NCBI RefSeq assembly: GCF_037911585.1 | Contig: NZ_JBAJNS010000001.1 | Span: forward strand, 4,387,501-4,451,500 | DNA length: 64,000 bases | Direction of reading: 5' to 3' | Source of the DNA: Streptomyces sp. GSL17-111 | GTDB lineage: Bacteria > Actinomycetota > Actinomycetes > Streptomycetales > Streptomycetaceae | In this document: positions 42,788 to 50,816 of the stretch, in pieces | Position numbering within the stretch: position 1 is the first letter of the stretch | Layout: every line of letters starts with the position of its first letter | Made by a program: the position numbers and the translations under genes | Notes under the pieces: model-generated | Databases searched by the model: none | What the model was told of the DNA's origin: nothing | Seen by the model: only the letters and a program-made list of their open reading frames with translations

Positions 42788-43054
42788 GTGGCGAACATCA
42801 AGTCCCAGATCAAGCGGATCAAGACCAACGAGAAGGCCCGGCAGCGCAACAAGGCCGTCAAGTCCGAGCTGAAGACCGCCGTGCGCCGCGTGCGTGAGGC
42901 CGTCGCCGCCGGTGAGCCCGAGAAGGCCACCGCCGCCGTCGCCGTGGCCGGCCGCAAGCTGGACAAGGCCGTCAGCAAGGGCGTTCTGCACAAGAACAAC
43001 GCCGCCAACAAGAAGTCGGCGCTGGCCCGCCAGGTCTCCAACCTGCAGAAGTGA
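42788..43054 (+). CDS. rpsT: 30S ribosomal protein S20
   Basis: Primary 16S rRNA-binding protein of the small subunit. The 88-residue product is highly basic (MANIKSQIKRIKTNEKARQR ...), ends SNLQK, and is of normal length. The start is GTG 42788 with AAAGG about 10 bases upstream. TACCGT at 42691-42696 is a possible -10, giving a leader of about 90 nt; S20 can repress its own translation in other bacteria. Confidence 0.98.
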   Translation: MANIKSQIKRIKTNEKARQRNKAVKSELKTAVRRVREAVAAGEPEKATAAVAVAGRKLDKAVSKGVLHKNNAANKKSALARQVSNLQK

Positions 43055-43055
43055 T

Positions 43056-43086
43056 CCGCGGGGCCGCACGGGCGGCCCCACCGCGG
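43056..43086 (+). terminator. rpsT terminator
   Basis: GGGGCCGC (43060-43067) pairs with GCGGCCCC (43072-43079), with a further CCGC/GCGG pair outside. It starts 2 nt after the rpsT stop. Confidence 0.85.
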
Positions 43087-43210
43087 TGACGCGGTGACGG
43101 ATCGCGGCTGCCCTCTCATCAGCCGCCCGTCCCCGAGGCACCGACGGAAGCACGACGGCGCCGCACGCGGCCTGCGTTCGCCACGCGGGTGCGGCGCACA
43201 CCGGTACCAC

Positions 43211-43298
43211 CCGAAGGCCCCGCCTCCCATCCCCGGGAGGCGGGGCCTTCGGCATGCCCGCGTGACGGTGGGGCGCGCATGCCGAAGGCCCCCGCCTC
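43211..43298. terminator. three-arm inverted-repeat terminator between rpsT and hemW
   Basis: Arm A 43211-43228 (CCGAAGGCCCCGCCTCCC) pairs perfectly over 18 bp with arm B 43235-43252. Arm B extended (43237-43257) also pairs over 21 bp with arm C 43277-43298 (one extra C). A and C are direct repeats, so B can pair with only one at a time. Arm C overlaps the hemW stop codon. Confidence 0.85.
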
Positions 43299-44529
43299 AG
43301 TCGACGAGGTCGCGGACCACGGCGTCGGCCAGGAGGCGGCCCCGGAGGGTGAGGGCGGCGCGGCCGTCGGCGTAGGCGTCCGGTCGCAGCAGCCCGTCGG
43401 CCAGCGCCCGACGTGCGGCGTCCGCGCCCTGCGGGGCGAGCAGGTGCAGCGGACAGCCGTCCGCGAGCCGCAGCTCCAGCAGGATGCGCTCCACGCGCCG
43501 GTCCTCCTCGGCGAGCACCTCGCGCCCGGCGCCGGGGGAGCGGCCCTCGGCCAGCGCCTGGGCGTAGCCGCCGGGGTGCTTGACGTTCCACCACCGCACG
43601 CCGCCGACGTGGCTGTGGGCGCCCGGCCCGGCGCCCCACCAGTCGGCACCCGTCCAGTACAGCTCGTTGTGCCGGCAGCGCCCGGCCGGGGATCGGGTCC
43701 AGTTGGAGACCTCGTACCAGGTGTAGCCCGCCGCGCTCAGCGCCTCCTCGGCGATGAGATAACGGTCGGCGTGGACGTCGTCGTCCGTCATCGGCACCTC
43801 CCCGCGCCGGATGCGCCGGGCGAGCCGAGTGCCCTCCTCGACGATCAGCGCGTACGCCGAGACGTGGTCCGCCCCGGCACCGATGGCGGCGTCCAGTGAG
43901 GCCCGCCAGTCGTCGTCGGACTCGCCGGGGGTGCCGTAGATCAGGTCCAGGTTGACGTGCTCGAACCCGGCCGCCCGCGCCTCGGCGACGCAGCGTTCCG
44001 GCCGGCCGGGCGTGTGCGTGCGGTCCAGGACGCGCAGGACGTGCGCGCGGGCGCTCTGCATGCCGAACGAGACGCGGTTGAAGCCGGCCGCACGCAGCTC
44101 GGCCAGGTACGCCGGGTCCACGGACTCCGGGTTGGCCTCGGTGGTCACCTCCGCGTCGTCGGCCAGCCCGAACTCCTCGCGGACGGTGGCGAGCATCCGG
44201 CCCAGGTCGGCCGCGGGCAGCAGGGTCGGTGTGCCGCCGCCCACGAAGACGGTGCTCACCGGGCGCGGGTCGTCGCCCAGCACCGTGCGGGCGAGCCGCA
44301 CCTCCTCGGTCAGCGTCGCCGCGTAGGTCTCGCGGGAGGCCGACGCGCCGCCCGCGCCGCGCAGCTCGTCGGCGGTGTAGGTGTTGAAGTCGCAGTACCC
44401 GCAGCGGGTCGCGCAGTAGGGGACGTGCAGGTAGAAGCCGAGCGGACGGTCGGCGCTCCCGGCCAGGGCGGCGGCGGGCAGCGCGCCGTCCACGGGGACG
44501 GGCTCGCCGTCGGGAAGTGCGGAGGGCAT
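43297..44529 (-). CDS. hemW: radical SAM haem chaperone HemW
   Basis: HemN-related radical SAM protein that binds haem and delivers it, rather than oxidising coproporphyrinogen. The 410-residue product has the cluster motif CATRCGYCDFNTY (cysteines near residues 39, 43 and 46) and the HemW-type FVGGGTPTLL and YGTPGESDDDW stretches. The missing residues that mark true HemN cannot be fully judged by eye. The ATG is 7 nt downstream of a GACAAT hexamer. The nearest gene upstream (DUF3097) has its stop 22 nt before. Confidence 0.9.
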   Translation of the reverse strand: MPSALPDGEPVPVDGALPAAALAGSADRPLGFYLHVPYCATRCGYCDFNTYTADELRGAGGASASRETYAATLTEEVRLARTVLGDDPRPVSTVFVGGGTPTLLPAADLGRMLATVREEFGLADDAEVTTEANPESVDPAYLAELRAAGFNRVSFGMQSARAHVLRVLDRTHTPGRPERCVAEARAAGFEHVNLDLIYGTPGESDDDWRASLDAAIGAGADHVSAYALIVEEGTRLARRIRRGEVPMTDDDVHADRYLIAEEALSAAGYTWYEVSNWTRSPAGRCRHNELYWTGADWWGAGPGAHSHVGGVRWWNVKHPGGYAQALAEGRSPGAGREVLAEEDRRVERILLELRLADGCPLHLLAPQGADAARRALADGLLRPDAYADGRAALTLRGRLLADAVVRDLVD

Positions 44530-44535
44530 GCGTCC

Positions 44536-44541
44536 ATTGTC
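44536..44541 (-). promoter_or_regulatory. -10 element (GACAAT, minus strand), leaderless hemW
   Basis: GACAAT on the minus strand ends 7 nt before the hemW ATG. Confidence 0.45.
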
Positions 44542-44551
44542 CGTGATCGCG

Positions 44552-45403
44552 TCAGCCGGTCGGCCCGCCGACCGTGACGTGGTCGATCAGCCGCTCCACC
44601 GGGCCCAGCAGCTCGGGCTCCAGGTCCCGGTAGGAGTGCACGGCGGCCAGGACGCGCTGCCAGGCGGCACCGGTGTTGGGCGGCCAGCCGAGCGCCCGGC
44701 ACACGCCGGTCTTCCAGTCCTGGCCGCGCGGCACGTCGGGCCAGCGGTCGATGCCGAGCGAGGCGGGCTTCACCGCCGCCCACACGTCGACGAAGGGGTG
44801 GCCGACGACGAGGACGTGCTCGCCGCCGACGGCCTCGGCGATGCGGGACTCCTTCGAGCCCGGCACGAGGTGGTCGACGAGGACGCCGAGCCGGGCGTCC
44901 TCGCTCGGCCCGAAGCGCTCGACGACGGCGGGCAGGTCGTCGACGCCCTCCAGGTACTCCACGACCACGCCCTCCACGCGCAGGTCGTCACCCCACACCC
45001 GCTCGACGAGTTCGGCGTCGTGCCGCCCCTCGACGTAGATCCGCCCGGCGCGGGCGACGCGGGCCCGGGCGCCGGGCACCGCGACCGATCCGGAGGCGGT
45101 GCGCCGCGGCGGCTGCGGGGAGGCGGCCCGCCGGGGCCGGACGAGGGTCACCGGGCGTCCCTCCAACAGGAAGCCGCGCGGCGTCAGGGGGAAGACGCGG
45201 TGCTTGCCGAAGCGGTCCTCCAGAGTGACCGTCGGCCCCTCGGCGGTCTTCTCGCAGCGGACGACGGCGCCGCAGAATCCCGTGTCGGCCTCCTCGACGA
45301 CGAGGCCGGCGTCGGCGGCCACCTCGGGCGCCGGGGCCTGGCGCTTCCACGGCGCGGTGAAGTCGACGTTGTCATAGCGGCTGTGACGGTCGTTGCGGCG
45401 CAT
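44552..45403 (-). CDS. DUF3097 family protein
   Basis: Conserved actinobacterial protein of unknown role. The 283-residue product has an N-terminal beta-rich part (about 20-100) and a C-terminal part beginning RIYVEGRHDAELVERVW, where a Glu followed later by VLVDHLVPGSKESRI recalls a TOPRIM-type nucleic-acid fold. That is only a visual resemblance. ATG 45403 is 7 nt past a CACAAT hexamer. The hemW promoter probably lies at its 3' end. Confidence 0.8.
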   Translation of the reverse strand: MRRNDRHSRYDNVDFTAPWKRQAPAPEVAADAGLVVEEADTGFCGAVVRCEKTAEGPTVTLEDRFGKHRVFPLTPRGFLLEGRPVTLVRPRRAASPQPPRRTASGSVAVPGARARVARAGRIYVEGRHDAELVERVWGDDLRVEGVVVEYLEGVDDLPAVVERFGPSEDARLGVLVDHLVPGSKESRIAEAVGGEHVLVVGHPFVDVWAAVKPASLGIDRWPDVPRGQDWKTGVCRALGWPPNTGAAWQRVLAAVHSYRDLEPELLGPVERLIDHVTVGGPTG

Positions 45404-45409
45404 CCCCGC

Positions 45410-45415
45410 ATTGTG
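45410..45415 (-). promoter_or_regulatory. -10 element (CACAAT, minus strand), leaderless DUF3097
   Basis: CACAAT on the minus strand ends 7 nt before the DUF3097 ATG at 45403. Confidence 0.45.
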
Positions 45416-45439
45416 CCCCCGCCCCGTGCGGAGCCGTCC

Positions 45440-46171
45440 TCACGCGTCCCCTGACTCGGTGGCGAAGCGGGCGCGGAGGGCGTCGCGCTGGGCCCGGACG
45501 AAGGCGGCGTCGACGAGCGCACCGTGGCCGGGGACGTACACGGCGTCCGGCCCGCCGAGGGCGAGGAGGCGGCCGAGGGCGTCGGGCCACACCCCGAGGT
45601 GCGCGTCGGGCCCGGCCTGCGGTTCACCGGACTCCTCGACCAGGTCGCCGCAGAAGACGACCTCCGGGTCGCCCGGCACGAAGACGGCCAGGTCGTGCGC
45701 CGTGTGCCCGGGGCCGACGTTGGCCAGCATCACCTGACGCCCGCCGCCCAGCGAGAGCGTCAGCTCGCCGCACACCTGGTGGTGCGGGGCGACCAGGACG
45801 TCGACCGCCCCGGCGGCCTCGTCGGGTGCCAGGCCGTGACGGACGGCGTCGGCCCGCAGCTCGTCGGCGAGCCGGGGGAGCAGCGCCGTCATGCCGACCG
45901 CGCCGTAGACCTCGACCCCGGCGAACGCGGCGGTGCCGAGCACGTGGTCGAAGTGGGGGTGGGTGAGGGCGATGTGCGTCACAGGAAGGCCGAACAGCTC
46001 CTGGACCTGCCGCCGGATCGCGGCGCCCGCGCGCAGGGAGGCGCCGGTGTCGACGACCAGCACGCCGTCGCGCCCGCGCACCGCCCCGACCGTCTCGTCC
46101 CAGCCGGGCAGCCGCCGCCGCACCACACCGGGCGCCGGCTCCTCCCACTCCCCGTTCAGCAGTGCCGTCAT
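45440..46171 (-). CDS. MBL-fold metallo-hydrolase
   Basis: Metallo-beta-lactamase-fold hydrolase of unknown substrate. The 243-residue product has the metal motif THPHFDHVLG (about residue 74; HxHxDH), GPGHTAHD with the next histidine ligand, and FCGDLVEE and VPGHG near the end. No lactamase-specific residues stand out; most such proteins act on thioesters, lactones or RNA. The start ATG 46171 follows a TAGCGT element by 8 nt. Oriented away from hrcA. Confidence 0.88.
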   Translation of the reverse strand: MTALLNGEWEEPAPGVVRRRLPGWDETVGAVRGRDGVLVVDTGASLRAGAAIRRQVQELFGLPVTHIALTHPHFDHVLGTAAFAGVEVYGAVGMTALLPRLADELRADAVRHGLAPDEAAGAVDVLVAPHHQVCGELTLSLGGGRQVMLANVGPGHTAHDLAVFVPGDPEVVFCGDLVEESGEPQAGPDAHLGVWPDALGRLLALGGPDAVYVPGHGALVDAAFVRAQRDALRARFATESGDA

Positions 46172-46178
46172 ACGGCCG

Positions 46179-46184
46179 ACGCTA
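46179..46184 (-). promoter_or_regulatory. -10 element (TAGCGT, minus strand), leaderless MBL gene
   Basis: TAGCGT on the minus strand ends 8 nt before ATG 46171. Confidence 0.55.
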
Positions 46185-46236
46185 ACGGCATGGGGGCCGC
46201 CGCGCCCGTCGCGGGGTACGGTCGGTCCGGCCGCCC

Positions 46237-46267
46237 TTGCCCGGGCCGTGGTACCCGGCCGTACACT
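46237..46267 (+). promoter_or_regulatory. hrcA promoter
   Basis: TTGCCC (46237-46242), 19 bp, TACACT (46262-46267). The predicted transcription start falls at the left edge of the CIRCE box. Confidence 0.6.
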
Positions 46268-46278
46268 GGTCCCGGGAA

Positions 46279-46305
46279 TTGGCACTCGGGCCCCCCGAGT
46301 GCCAG
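46279..46305. promoter_or_regulatory. CIRCE operator (HrcA binding site)
   Basis: TTGGCACTC, 9 nt, GAGTGCCAG: a 9-N9-9 inverted repeat close to the classic TTAGCACTC-N9-GAGTGCTAA. It lies 12 nt after the -10 and 63 nt before the hrcA ATG, so HrcA should repress its own operon at low temperature. Confidence 0.95.
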
Positions 46306-46367
46306 GGCGGGAATGACCGGGAACGACAGGGCAGGACGAGGCACGGCCGGACGGGAGGTGCGCCACC

Positions 46368-47384
46368 ATGCTCAGCGAACGTCGACTCCAGGTGCTGCGC
46401 GCCATCGTCCAGGACTACGTGGGCACCGAGGAGCCGGTGGGCTCCAAGGCGCTCACCGAGCGGCACAGCCTCAACGTCTCCCCGGCCACCGTGCGCAACG
46501 ACATGGCCGCGCTGGAGGACGAGGGCTACATCGCCCAGCCGCACACCAGCGCGGGCCGCATCCCCACGGACAAGGGCTACCGGCTCTTCGTGGACCGGCT
46601 GGCGGGCGTCAAGCCCATGTCGGTGCCCGAGCGGCGCGCGGTGCAGCACTTCCTCGACGGCGCGGTGGACCTCGACGACGTCGTCGGCCGGACGGTGCGG
46701 CTGCTGGCGCAGCTCACCCGGCAGGTCGCCGTCGTGCAGTACCCGTCGCTGACGCGGTCCACGGTGCGGCACGTGGAGCTGCTGGCGCTGGCCCCGGCCC
46801 GCGTCATGCTGGTCCTCATCACCGACACCGGCCGGGTCGAGCAGCGCATGGTCGACTGCCCCGACCCGGTGGGCGAGGCGTCCGTGGCCGACCTGCGGGC
46901 GCGGCTGAACAGCCGGGTCGCGGGCCAGCGGTTCACCGAGGTGCCCCGCCTCGTGCAGGACCTGGCGGAGTCGTTCGACGCGGAGGACCGCGGCGCGGTC
47001 TCGGCGGTCGTGGCGACGCTGCTGGAGACGCTCGTCGAGGAGACCGAGGAGCGCCTGCTGATCGGCGGCACGGCGAACCTGACCCGGTTCGGGCACGACT
47101 TCCCGCTGACGATCCGGCCCGTGCTGGAGGCGCTGGAGGAGCAGGTCGTGCTGCTCAAGCTGCTCGGTGAGGCCACGGACCCGGGCGTCACCGTGCGGAT
47201 CGGGCACGAGAACGAGCACGAGGGTCTCAATTCCACGTCCGTCGTGTCGGTCGGTTACGGTTCCGGCGACCAGACGGTCGCCAAACTCGGCGTGGTCGGA
47301 CCGACCCGCATGGACTACCCCGGAACGATGGGAGCGGTACGCGCAGTGGCACGTTACGTCGGACAGTTTCTCGCGGAGTCGTAA
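46368..47384 (+). CDS. hrcA: heat-inducible transcription repressor HrcA
   Basis: Repressor that binds CIRCE and, with GroEL, senses unfolded protein. The 338-residue product has an N-terminal winged helix (about 1-75; RRLQVLRAIVQDYVGTEEPVGSK and VRNDMAALEDEGYI), a GAF-like middle part and the conserved C-terminal SVVSVGYGSGDQTVAKLGVVGPTRMDYPG. ATG 46368 follows a GGGAGG site. Its TAA is followed with no gap by the dnaJ GTG, so the two are an operon under the CIRCE box. Confidence 0.97.
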   Translation: MLSERRLQVLRAIVQDYVGTEEPVGSKALTERHSLNVSPATVRNDMAALEDEGYIAQPHTSAGRIPTDKGYRLFVDRLAGVKPMSVPERRAVQHFLDGAVDLDDVVGRTVRLLAQLTRQVAVVQYPSLTRSTVRHVELLALAPARVMLVLITDTGRVEQRMVDCPDPVGEASVADLRARLNSRVAGQRFTEVPRLVQDLAESFDAEDRGAVSAVVATLLETLVEETEERLLIGGTANLTRFGHDFPLTIRPVLEALEEQVVLLKLLGEATDPGVTVRIGHENEHEGLNSTSVVSVGYGSGDQTVAKLGVVGPTRMDYPGTMGAVRAVARYVGQFLAES

Positions 47385-48512
47385 GTGGCCACGGACTACT
47401 ACGCGGTCCTGGGCGTGCAGCGCGACGCTTCGCAGGACGAGATCAAGAAGGCATTCCGCCGGCTGGCGCGCGAGCTGCACCCGGATGTGAACCCGGACCC
47501 GAAGACCCAGGAGCGGTTCAAGGAGATCAACACCGCTTACGAGGTGTTGTCGGACCCGCAGAAGAAGCAGATGTACGACCTGGGCGGCGACCCGGCCGGC
47601 CCGGGTGGCGGCGGTGGCTTCGGCGCGGGCGGCTTCGGCAACTTCTCCGACATCATGGACGCCTTCTTCGGGACGACCGCCCAGCGCGGTCCGCGGTCGC
47701 GCACCCGCCGGGGCCAGGACGCCATGATCCGGCTGGAGATCACCCTGGAGGAGGCCGCGTTCGGCACCACCAAGGAGATCCAGGTCGACACCGCCACGGT
47801 GTGCGGCACGTGCAGCGGCGAGGGCGCCGCGCCGGGCACCTCGGCGCAGACCTGCGACATGTGCCGGGGCCGGGGCGAGGTCTCCCAGGTCACCCGGTCC
47901 TTCCTGGGCCAGGTCATGACGTCCCGCCCGTGCCCGCAGTGCCAGGGGTTCGGCACGGTCGTCCCCACGCCCTGCCCGGAGTGCGCGGGCGACGGACGCA
48001 TCCGCTCCCGCCGCAGCCTCACGGTCAAGATCCCGGCCGGTGTCGACAACGGCACCCGGATCCAGCTCGCGGGGGAGGGCGAGGTCGGCCCCGGCGGCGG
48101 CCCGGCCGGCGACCTCTACGTCGAGATCCGCGAGACGCCGCACCCGGTCTTCCAGCGCCGGGGCGACGACCTGCACTGCACGGTCACCATCCCCATGACG
48201 GCCGCCGCGCTGGGCACCAAGTGCCCGCTGGAGACGCTGGACGGCGTCGAGGACGTGGACATCCGGCCCGGCACCCAGTCCGGCCAGTCCATCCCCCTGC
48301 ACGGGCGCGGTGTGACGCACCTGCGTGGCTCCGGCCGGGGCGACCTCATCGTGCACGTCGAGGTGCAGACGCCGGGCAAGCTGGAGCCCGAGCAGGAGGA
48401 GCTGCTGCGCAAGCTGGCGAAGCTGCGCGGCGAGGAGCGTCCCACGGGCCAGTTCCAGCCGGGTCAGCAGGGCCTGTTCTCCCGGCTGAAGGACGCCTGG
48501 AGCGGCCGGTGA
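47385..48512 (+). CDS. dnaJ: molecular chaperone DnaJ (second paralogue, hrcA-linked)
   Basis: Hsp40 co-chaperone that feeds substrates to DnaK. The 375-residue product has the J domain with HPD (in ELHPDVN, about residue 31), a Gly/Phe-rich linker (about 68-90), four zinc repeats (CGTCSGEG, CDMCRGRG, CPQCQGFG, CPECAGDG, about 140-210) and the substrate-binding C-terminus. It is the HrcA-regulated copy, as opposed to the dnaK-operon copy of Streptomyces. GTG 47385 follows the hrcA stop directly. Confidence 0.95.
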   Translation: MATDYYAVLGVQRDASQDEIKKAFRRLARELHPDVNPDPKTQERFKEINTAYEVLSDPQKKQMYDLGGDPAGPGGGGGFGAGGFGNFSDIMDAFFGTTAQRGPRSRTRRGQDAMIRLEITLEEAAFGTTKEIQVDTATVCGTCSGEGAAPGTSAQTCDMCRGRGEVSQVTRSFLGQVMTSRPCPQCQGFGTVVPTPCPECAGDGRIRSRRSLTVKIPAGVDNGTRIQLAGEGEVGPGGGPAGDLYVEIRETPHPVFQRRGDDLHCTVTIPMTAAALGTKCPLETLDGVEDVDIRPGTQSGQSIPLHGRGVTHLRGSGRGDLIVHVEVQTPGKLEPEQEELLRKLAKLRGEERPTGQFQPGQQGLFSRLKDAWSGR

Positions 48513-48519
48513 TCCACCG

Positions 48520-49638
48520 GTGACCGGGCACCCGCCGCCCCCGCTGAGCGCCCTGTACGAGCACCCGGTCGTGCAGGCGCCGATGGCGGGTGGCGGCTCC
48601 GGGCCCGAGCTGGCCGCCGCCGTGAGCGAGGCGGGCGGCCTCGGGTTCCTCGCCGCCGGGTACAAGACACCGGAGGCCCTGTACGCCGAGATCCGCGAGC
48701 TGCGGCGGCGCACCGGCCGGCCCTTCGGCGTCAACCTCTTCCTGCCGCAGCCGCCCGTCGGTCCCGGCAAGGACGCCTCGGCGCGGATCGCCGTCTACGC
48801 GGAGCAGCTCGCGGGCGAGGCCGAGTGGTACAAGACGGAGCTGGGCGATCCGGAGCTGGGGACCGACGACGGGTACGACGGCAAGCTCGCCGTCCTGCTC
48901 GACGATCCCGTCCCGGTGGTCAGCTTCACCTTCGGCTGCCCCGATCCGGCGGTGCTCGAGCGGCTGGCCGCCGTGGGCACGGTGACGGTCGTCACGGTCA
49001 CCTCGCCGAGCGAGGCCCGTGCCGCGCACCGGGCCGGGGCCGACGCGCTGTGTGTGCAGGGTGTCGAGGCGGGTGGCCACCTGAGCGTCCACCAGCCCGA
49101 CCCCCGCGACGACGCCCCGGGGGTCGGGCTCGCGCTGCTGCCGCTGCTGGCGGCCGTCGCCGAAGCGGTGCCGCTGCCGCTCGTGGCGGCCGGCGGCATC
49201 ATGCGCGGCGGGCAGATCGCCGCCGTCCTCGCGGCGGGCGCGAGCGCGGCGCAGTTGGGGACCGCGTTCCTCGCCTGCCCCGAGTCCGGCGCCCATCCGC
49301 TGCACAAGGCGGCACTGACCAGCTCCCTCTACACGCGCACGGAGCTGACCCGCGCGTTCACCGGACGACCGGCCCGTGGCCTGGTCAACCGCTTCCTGCG
49401 GGAGCACGGCCCCTACGCACCGGCGGCCTACCCGCAGCTCCACCACCTCACCGCGCCCCTGCGCAGGGCCGCCGCCGCGGCGGGTGACCCGCAGGGCATG
49501 GCCCTGTGGGCCGGCCAGGGCCACCGGCTGGCCCGTCCGCTGCCGGCCGCCGAACTCGTCGCCCTGCTGACCGCCGAACTGTACGAGGCCCGCGCCGCCC
49601 TGCCCGGCCGGCGGACCGAGCCCGGGGGCCCGGCATGA
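48520..49638 (+). CDS. nitronate monooxygenase (NMO/2-nitropropane dioxygenase family)
   Basis: FMN-dependent TIM-barrel enzyme that oxidises alkyl nitronates such as propionate 3-nitronate, protecting from this toxin; the family also includes enoyl reductases. The 372-residue product has the phosphate-binding AAGGIMRGGQIAAVLAAGA and the conserved His in CVQGVEAGGHLSVH (about 175-189), near the proposed active site. The start is GTG 48520, 7 nt after dnaJ. The stop overlaps the rsmE ATG (ATGA). Confidence 0.85.
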   Translation: MTGHPPPPLSALYEHPVVQAPMAGGGSGPELAAAVSEAGGLGFLAAGYKTPEALYAEIRELRRRTGRPFGVNLFLPQPPVGPGKDASARIAVYAEQLAGEAEWYKTELGDPELGTDDGYDGKLAVLLDDPVPVVSFTFGCPDPAVLERLAAVGTVTVVTVTSPSEARAAHRAGADALCVQGVEAGGHLSVHQPDPRDDAPGVGLALLPLLAAVAEAVPLPLVAAGGIMRGGQIAAVLAAGASAAQLGTAFLACPESGAHPLHKAALTSSLYTRTELTRAFTGRPARGLVNRFLREHGPYAPAAYPQLHHLTAPLRRAAAAAGDPQGMALWAGQGHRLARPLPAAELVALLTAELYEARAALPGRRTEPGGPA

Positions 49639-50372
49639 CCGCCCCCGTCTTCGTCGTCGAACCGGGACGGCTGCGGACGGGGCCGGTTCTGCTGGACGGC
49701 CCCGAGGGACGGCACGCCGTCTCGGTCAAGCGGCTGCGCGCGGGGGAGGAGGTCGTGCTCACCGACGGCGCCGGGACGGGCGGCCACGGCACGGTGACGG
49801 CCGCCTCCGGGAAGGACCGGCTGGAGGTCGACGTCCGGGAGGTGCGCACCGAGCCCGCACCGCATCCGAGGATCACGGTCGTCCAGGCGCTGCCGAAGGG
49901 CGATCGGGGCGAGCTGGCGGTGGAGACGATGACGGAGACCGGCGTCGACGCCATCGTGCCCTGGACGGCGTCCCGCTGCATCACGCAGTGGAAGGGCGAA
50001 CGCGGGGCCAGGTCGCTGGCCAAGTGGCGTGCCACCGCCCGCGAGGCGGGCAAGCAGGCGCGCCGGCTGCGGTTCCCCGACGTCGCCGAGCCCGTCTCGA
50101 CCCGGCGGCTCGGCCCGCTGCTGGCCGGGGCCGCGTTCGCCGCCGTGCTGCACGAGGAGGGCGGCGAGCCGCTGGCCCGCGCCGAACTCCCGCCGCAGGG
50201 CGACATCGTGCTCGTCGTCGGGCCGGAGGGCGGGGTCAGCCCGGAGGAGCTGGCGGCCTGCGCGGAGGCGGGCGCGCGCCCGTACCGACTCGGCCCGACC
50301 GTGCTGCGCACCTCCACCGCCGGCACCGCCGCCGCCGCGCTGCTGCTCGGCCGCTCCGGCCGTTGGGGCTGA
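49635..50372 (+). CDS. rsmE: 16S rRNA (uracil(1498)-N3)-methyltransferase RsmE
   Basis: Methylates U1498 of 16S rRNA using SAM. The 245-residue product is a SPOUT methyltransferase: an N-terminal PUA-like part (1-about 70) and a knotted C-terminus with QALPKGDRGELAVETMTETGVDAIVP, the glycine loop VGPEGGVSPEEL, and LGPTVLRTSTAGTAA. The ATG overlaps the preceding stop by four bases, so translation is coupled. Confidence 0.95.
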   Translation: MTAPVFVVEPGRLRTGPVLLDGPEGRHAVSVKRLRAGEEVVLTDGAGTGGHGTVTAASGKDRLEVDVREVRTEPAPHPRITVVQALPKGDRGELAVETMTETGVDAIVPWTASRCITQWKGERGARSLAKWRATAREAGKQARRLRFPDVAEPVSTRRLGPLLAGAAFAAVLHEEGGEPLARAELPPQGDIVLVVGPEGGVSPEELAACAEAGARPYRLGPTVLRTSTAGTAAAALLLGRSGRWG

Positions 50373-50389
50373 CGCGGCGGGCCGGGCGG

Positions 50390-50395
50390 TAGAGT
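50390..50395 (+). promoter_or_regulatory. -10 element (TAGAGT), leaderless HIT gene
   Basis: TAGAGT ends 8 nt before ATG 50403. Confidence 0.55.
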
Positions 50396-50402
50396 CCGGG
50401 GC

Positions 50403-50756
50403 ATGGCTGGAGAACCGCAGGCCGACTGCCTGTTCTGCAAGATCGTCGCGGGCGACGTGCCGGCGACGGTCGTGCGTGAGACCGAGACGACCGTCGCCTT
50501 CCGGGACATCAACCCCCAGGCGCCCACCCACGTGTTGGTGATCCCCAAGGCGCACTATCCGGACGCCGCCACGCTCGCCGCCGCCGCGCCGCAACTCGCC
50601 GCCGACGTCCTGAAGGAGGCCGGCGAGGTGGCCGCAGAGGAGAAGGCCGAGGCGTACCGCGTGGTCTTCAACACCGGTTCGGCCGCCGGGCAGACCGTCT
50701 TCCACGCCCACGCGCACGTCCTGGCCGGTCGCGGCCTGCAGTGGCCACCCGGCTGA
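50403..50756 (+). CDS. HIT-family protein (Hint-like nucleotide hydrolase)
   Basis: Purine nucleoside phosphoramidase-type protein. The 117-residue product begins CLFCKIVAGDVPA (a C-x2-C pair with a later HxxxxxH for zinc in relatives) and has the triad HAHAHVLAG (about residues 99-107, HxHxH). Length is normal. The ATG lies 8 nt after its -10. It shares no obvious operon with RNase Z downstream. Confidence 0.93.
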   Translation: MAGEPQADCLFCKIVAGDVPATVVRETETTVAFRDINPQAPTHVLVIPKAHYPDAATLAAAAPQLAADVLKEAGEVAAEEKAEAYRVVFNTGSAAGQTVFHAHAHVLAGRGLQWPPG

Positions 50757-50816
50757 GCCCGTCCGCGGCGTCCGCACCGGCCGTCACCACCCCCACGGAA
50801 GCCCGGCACCCTTCGC

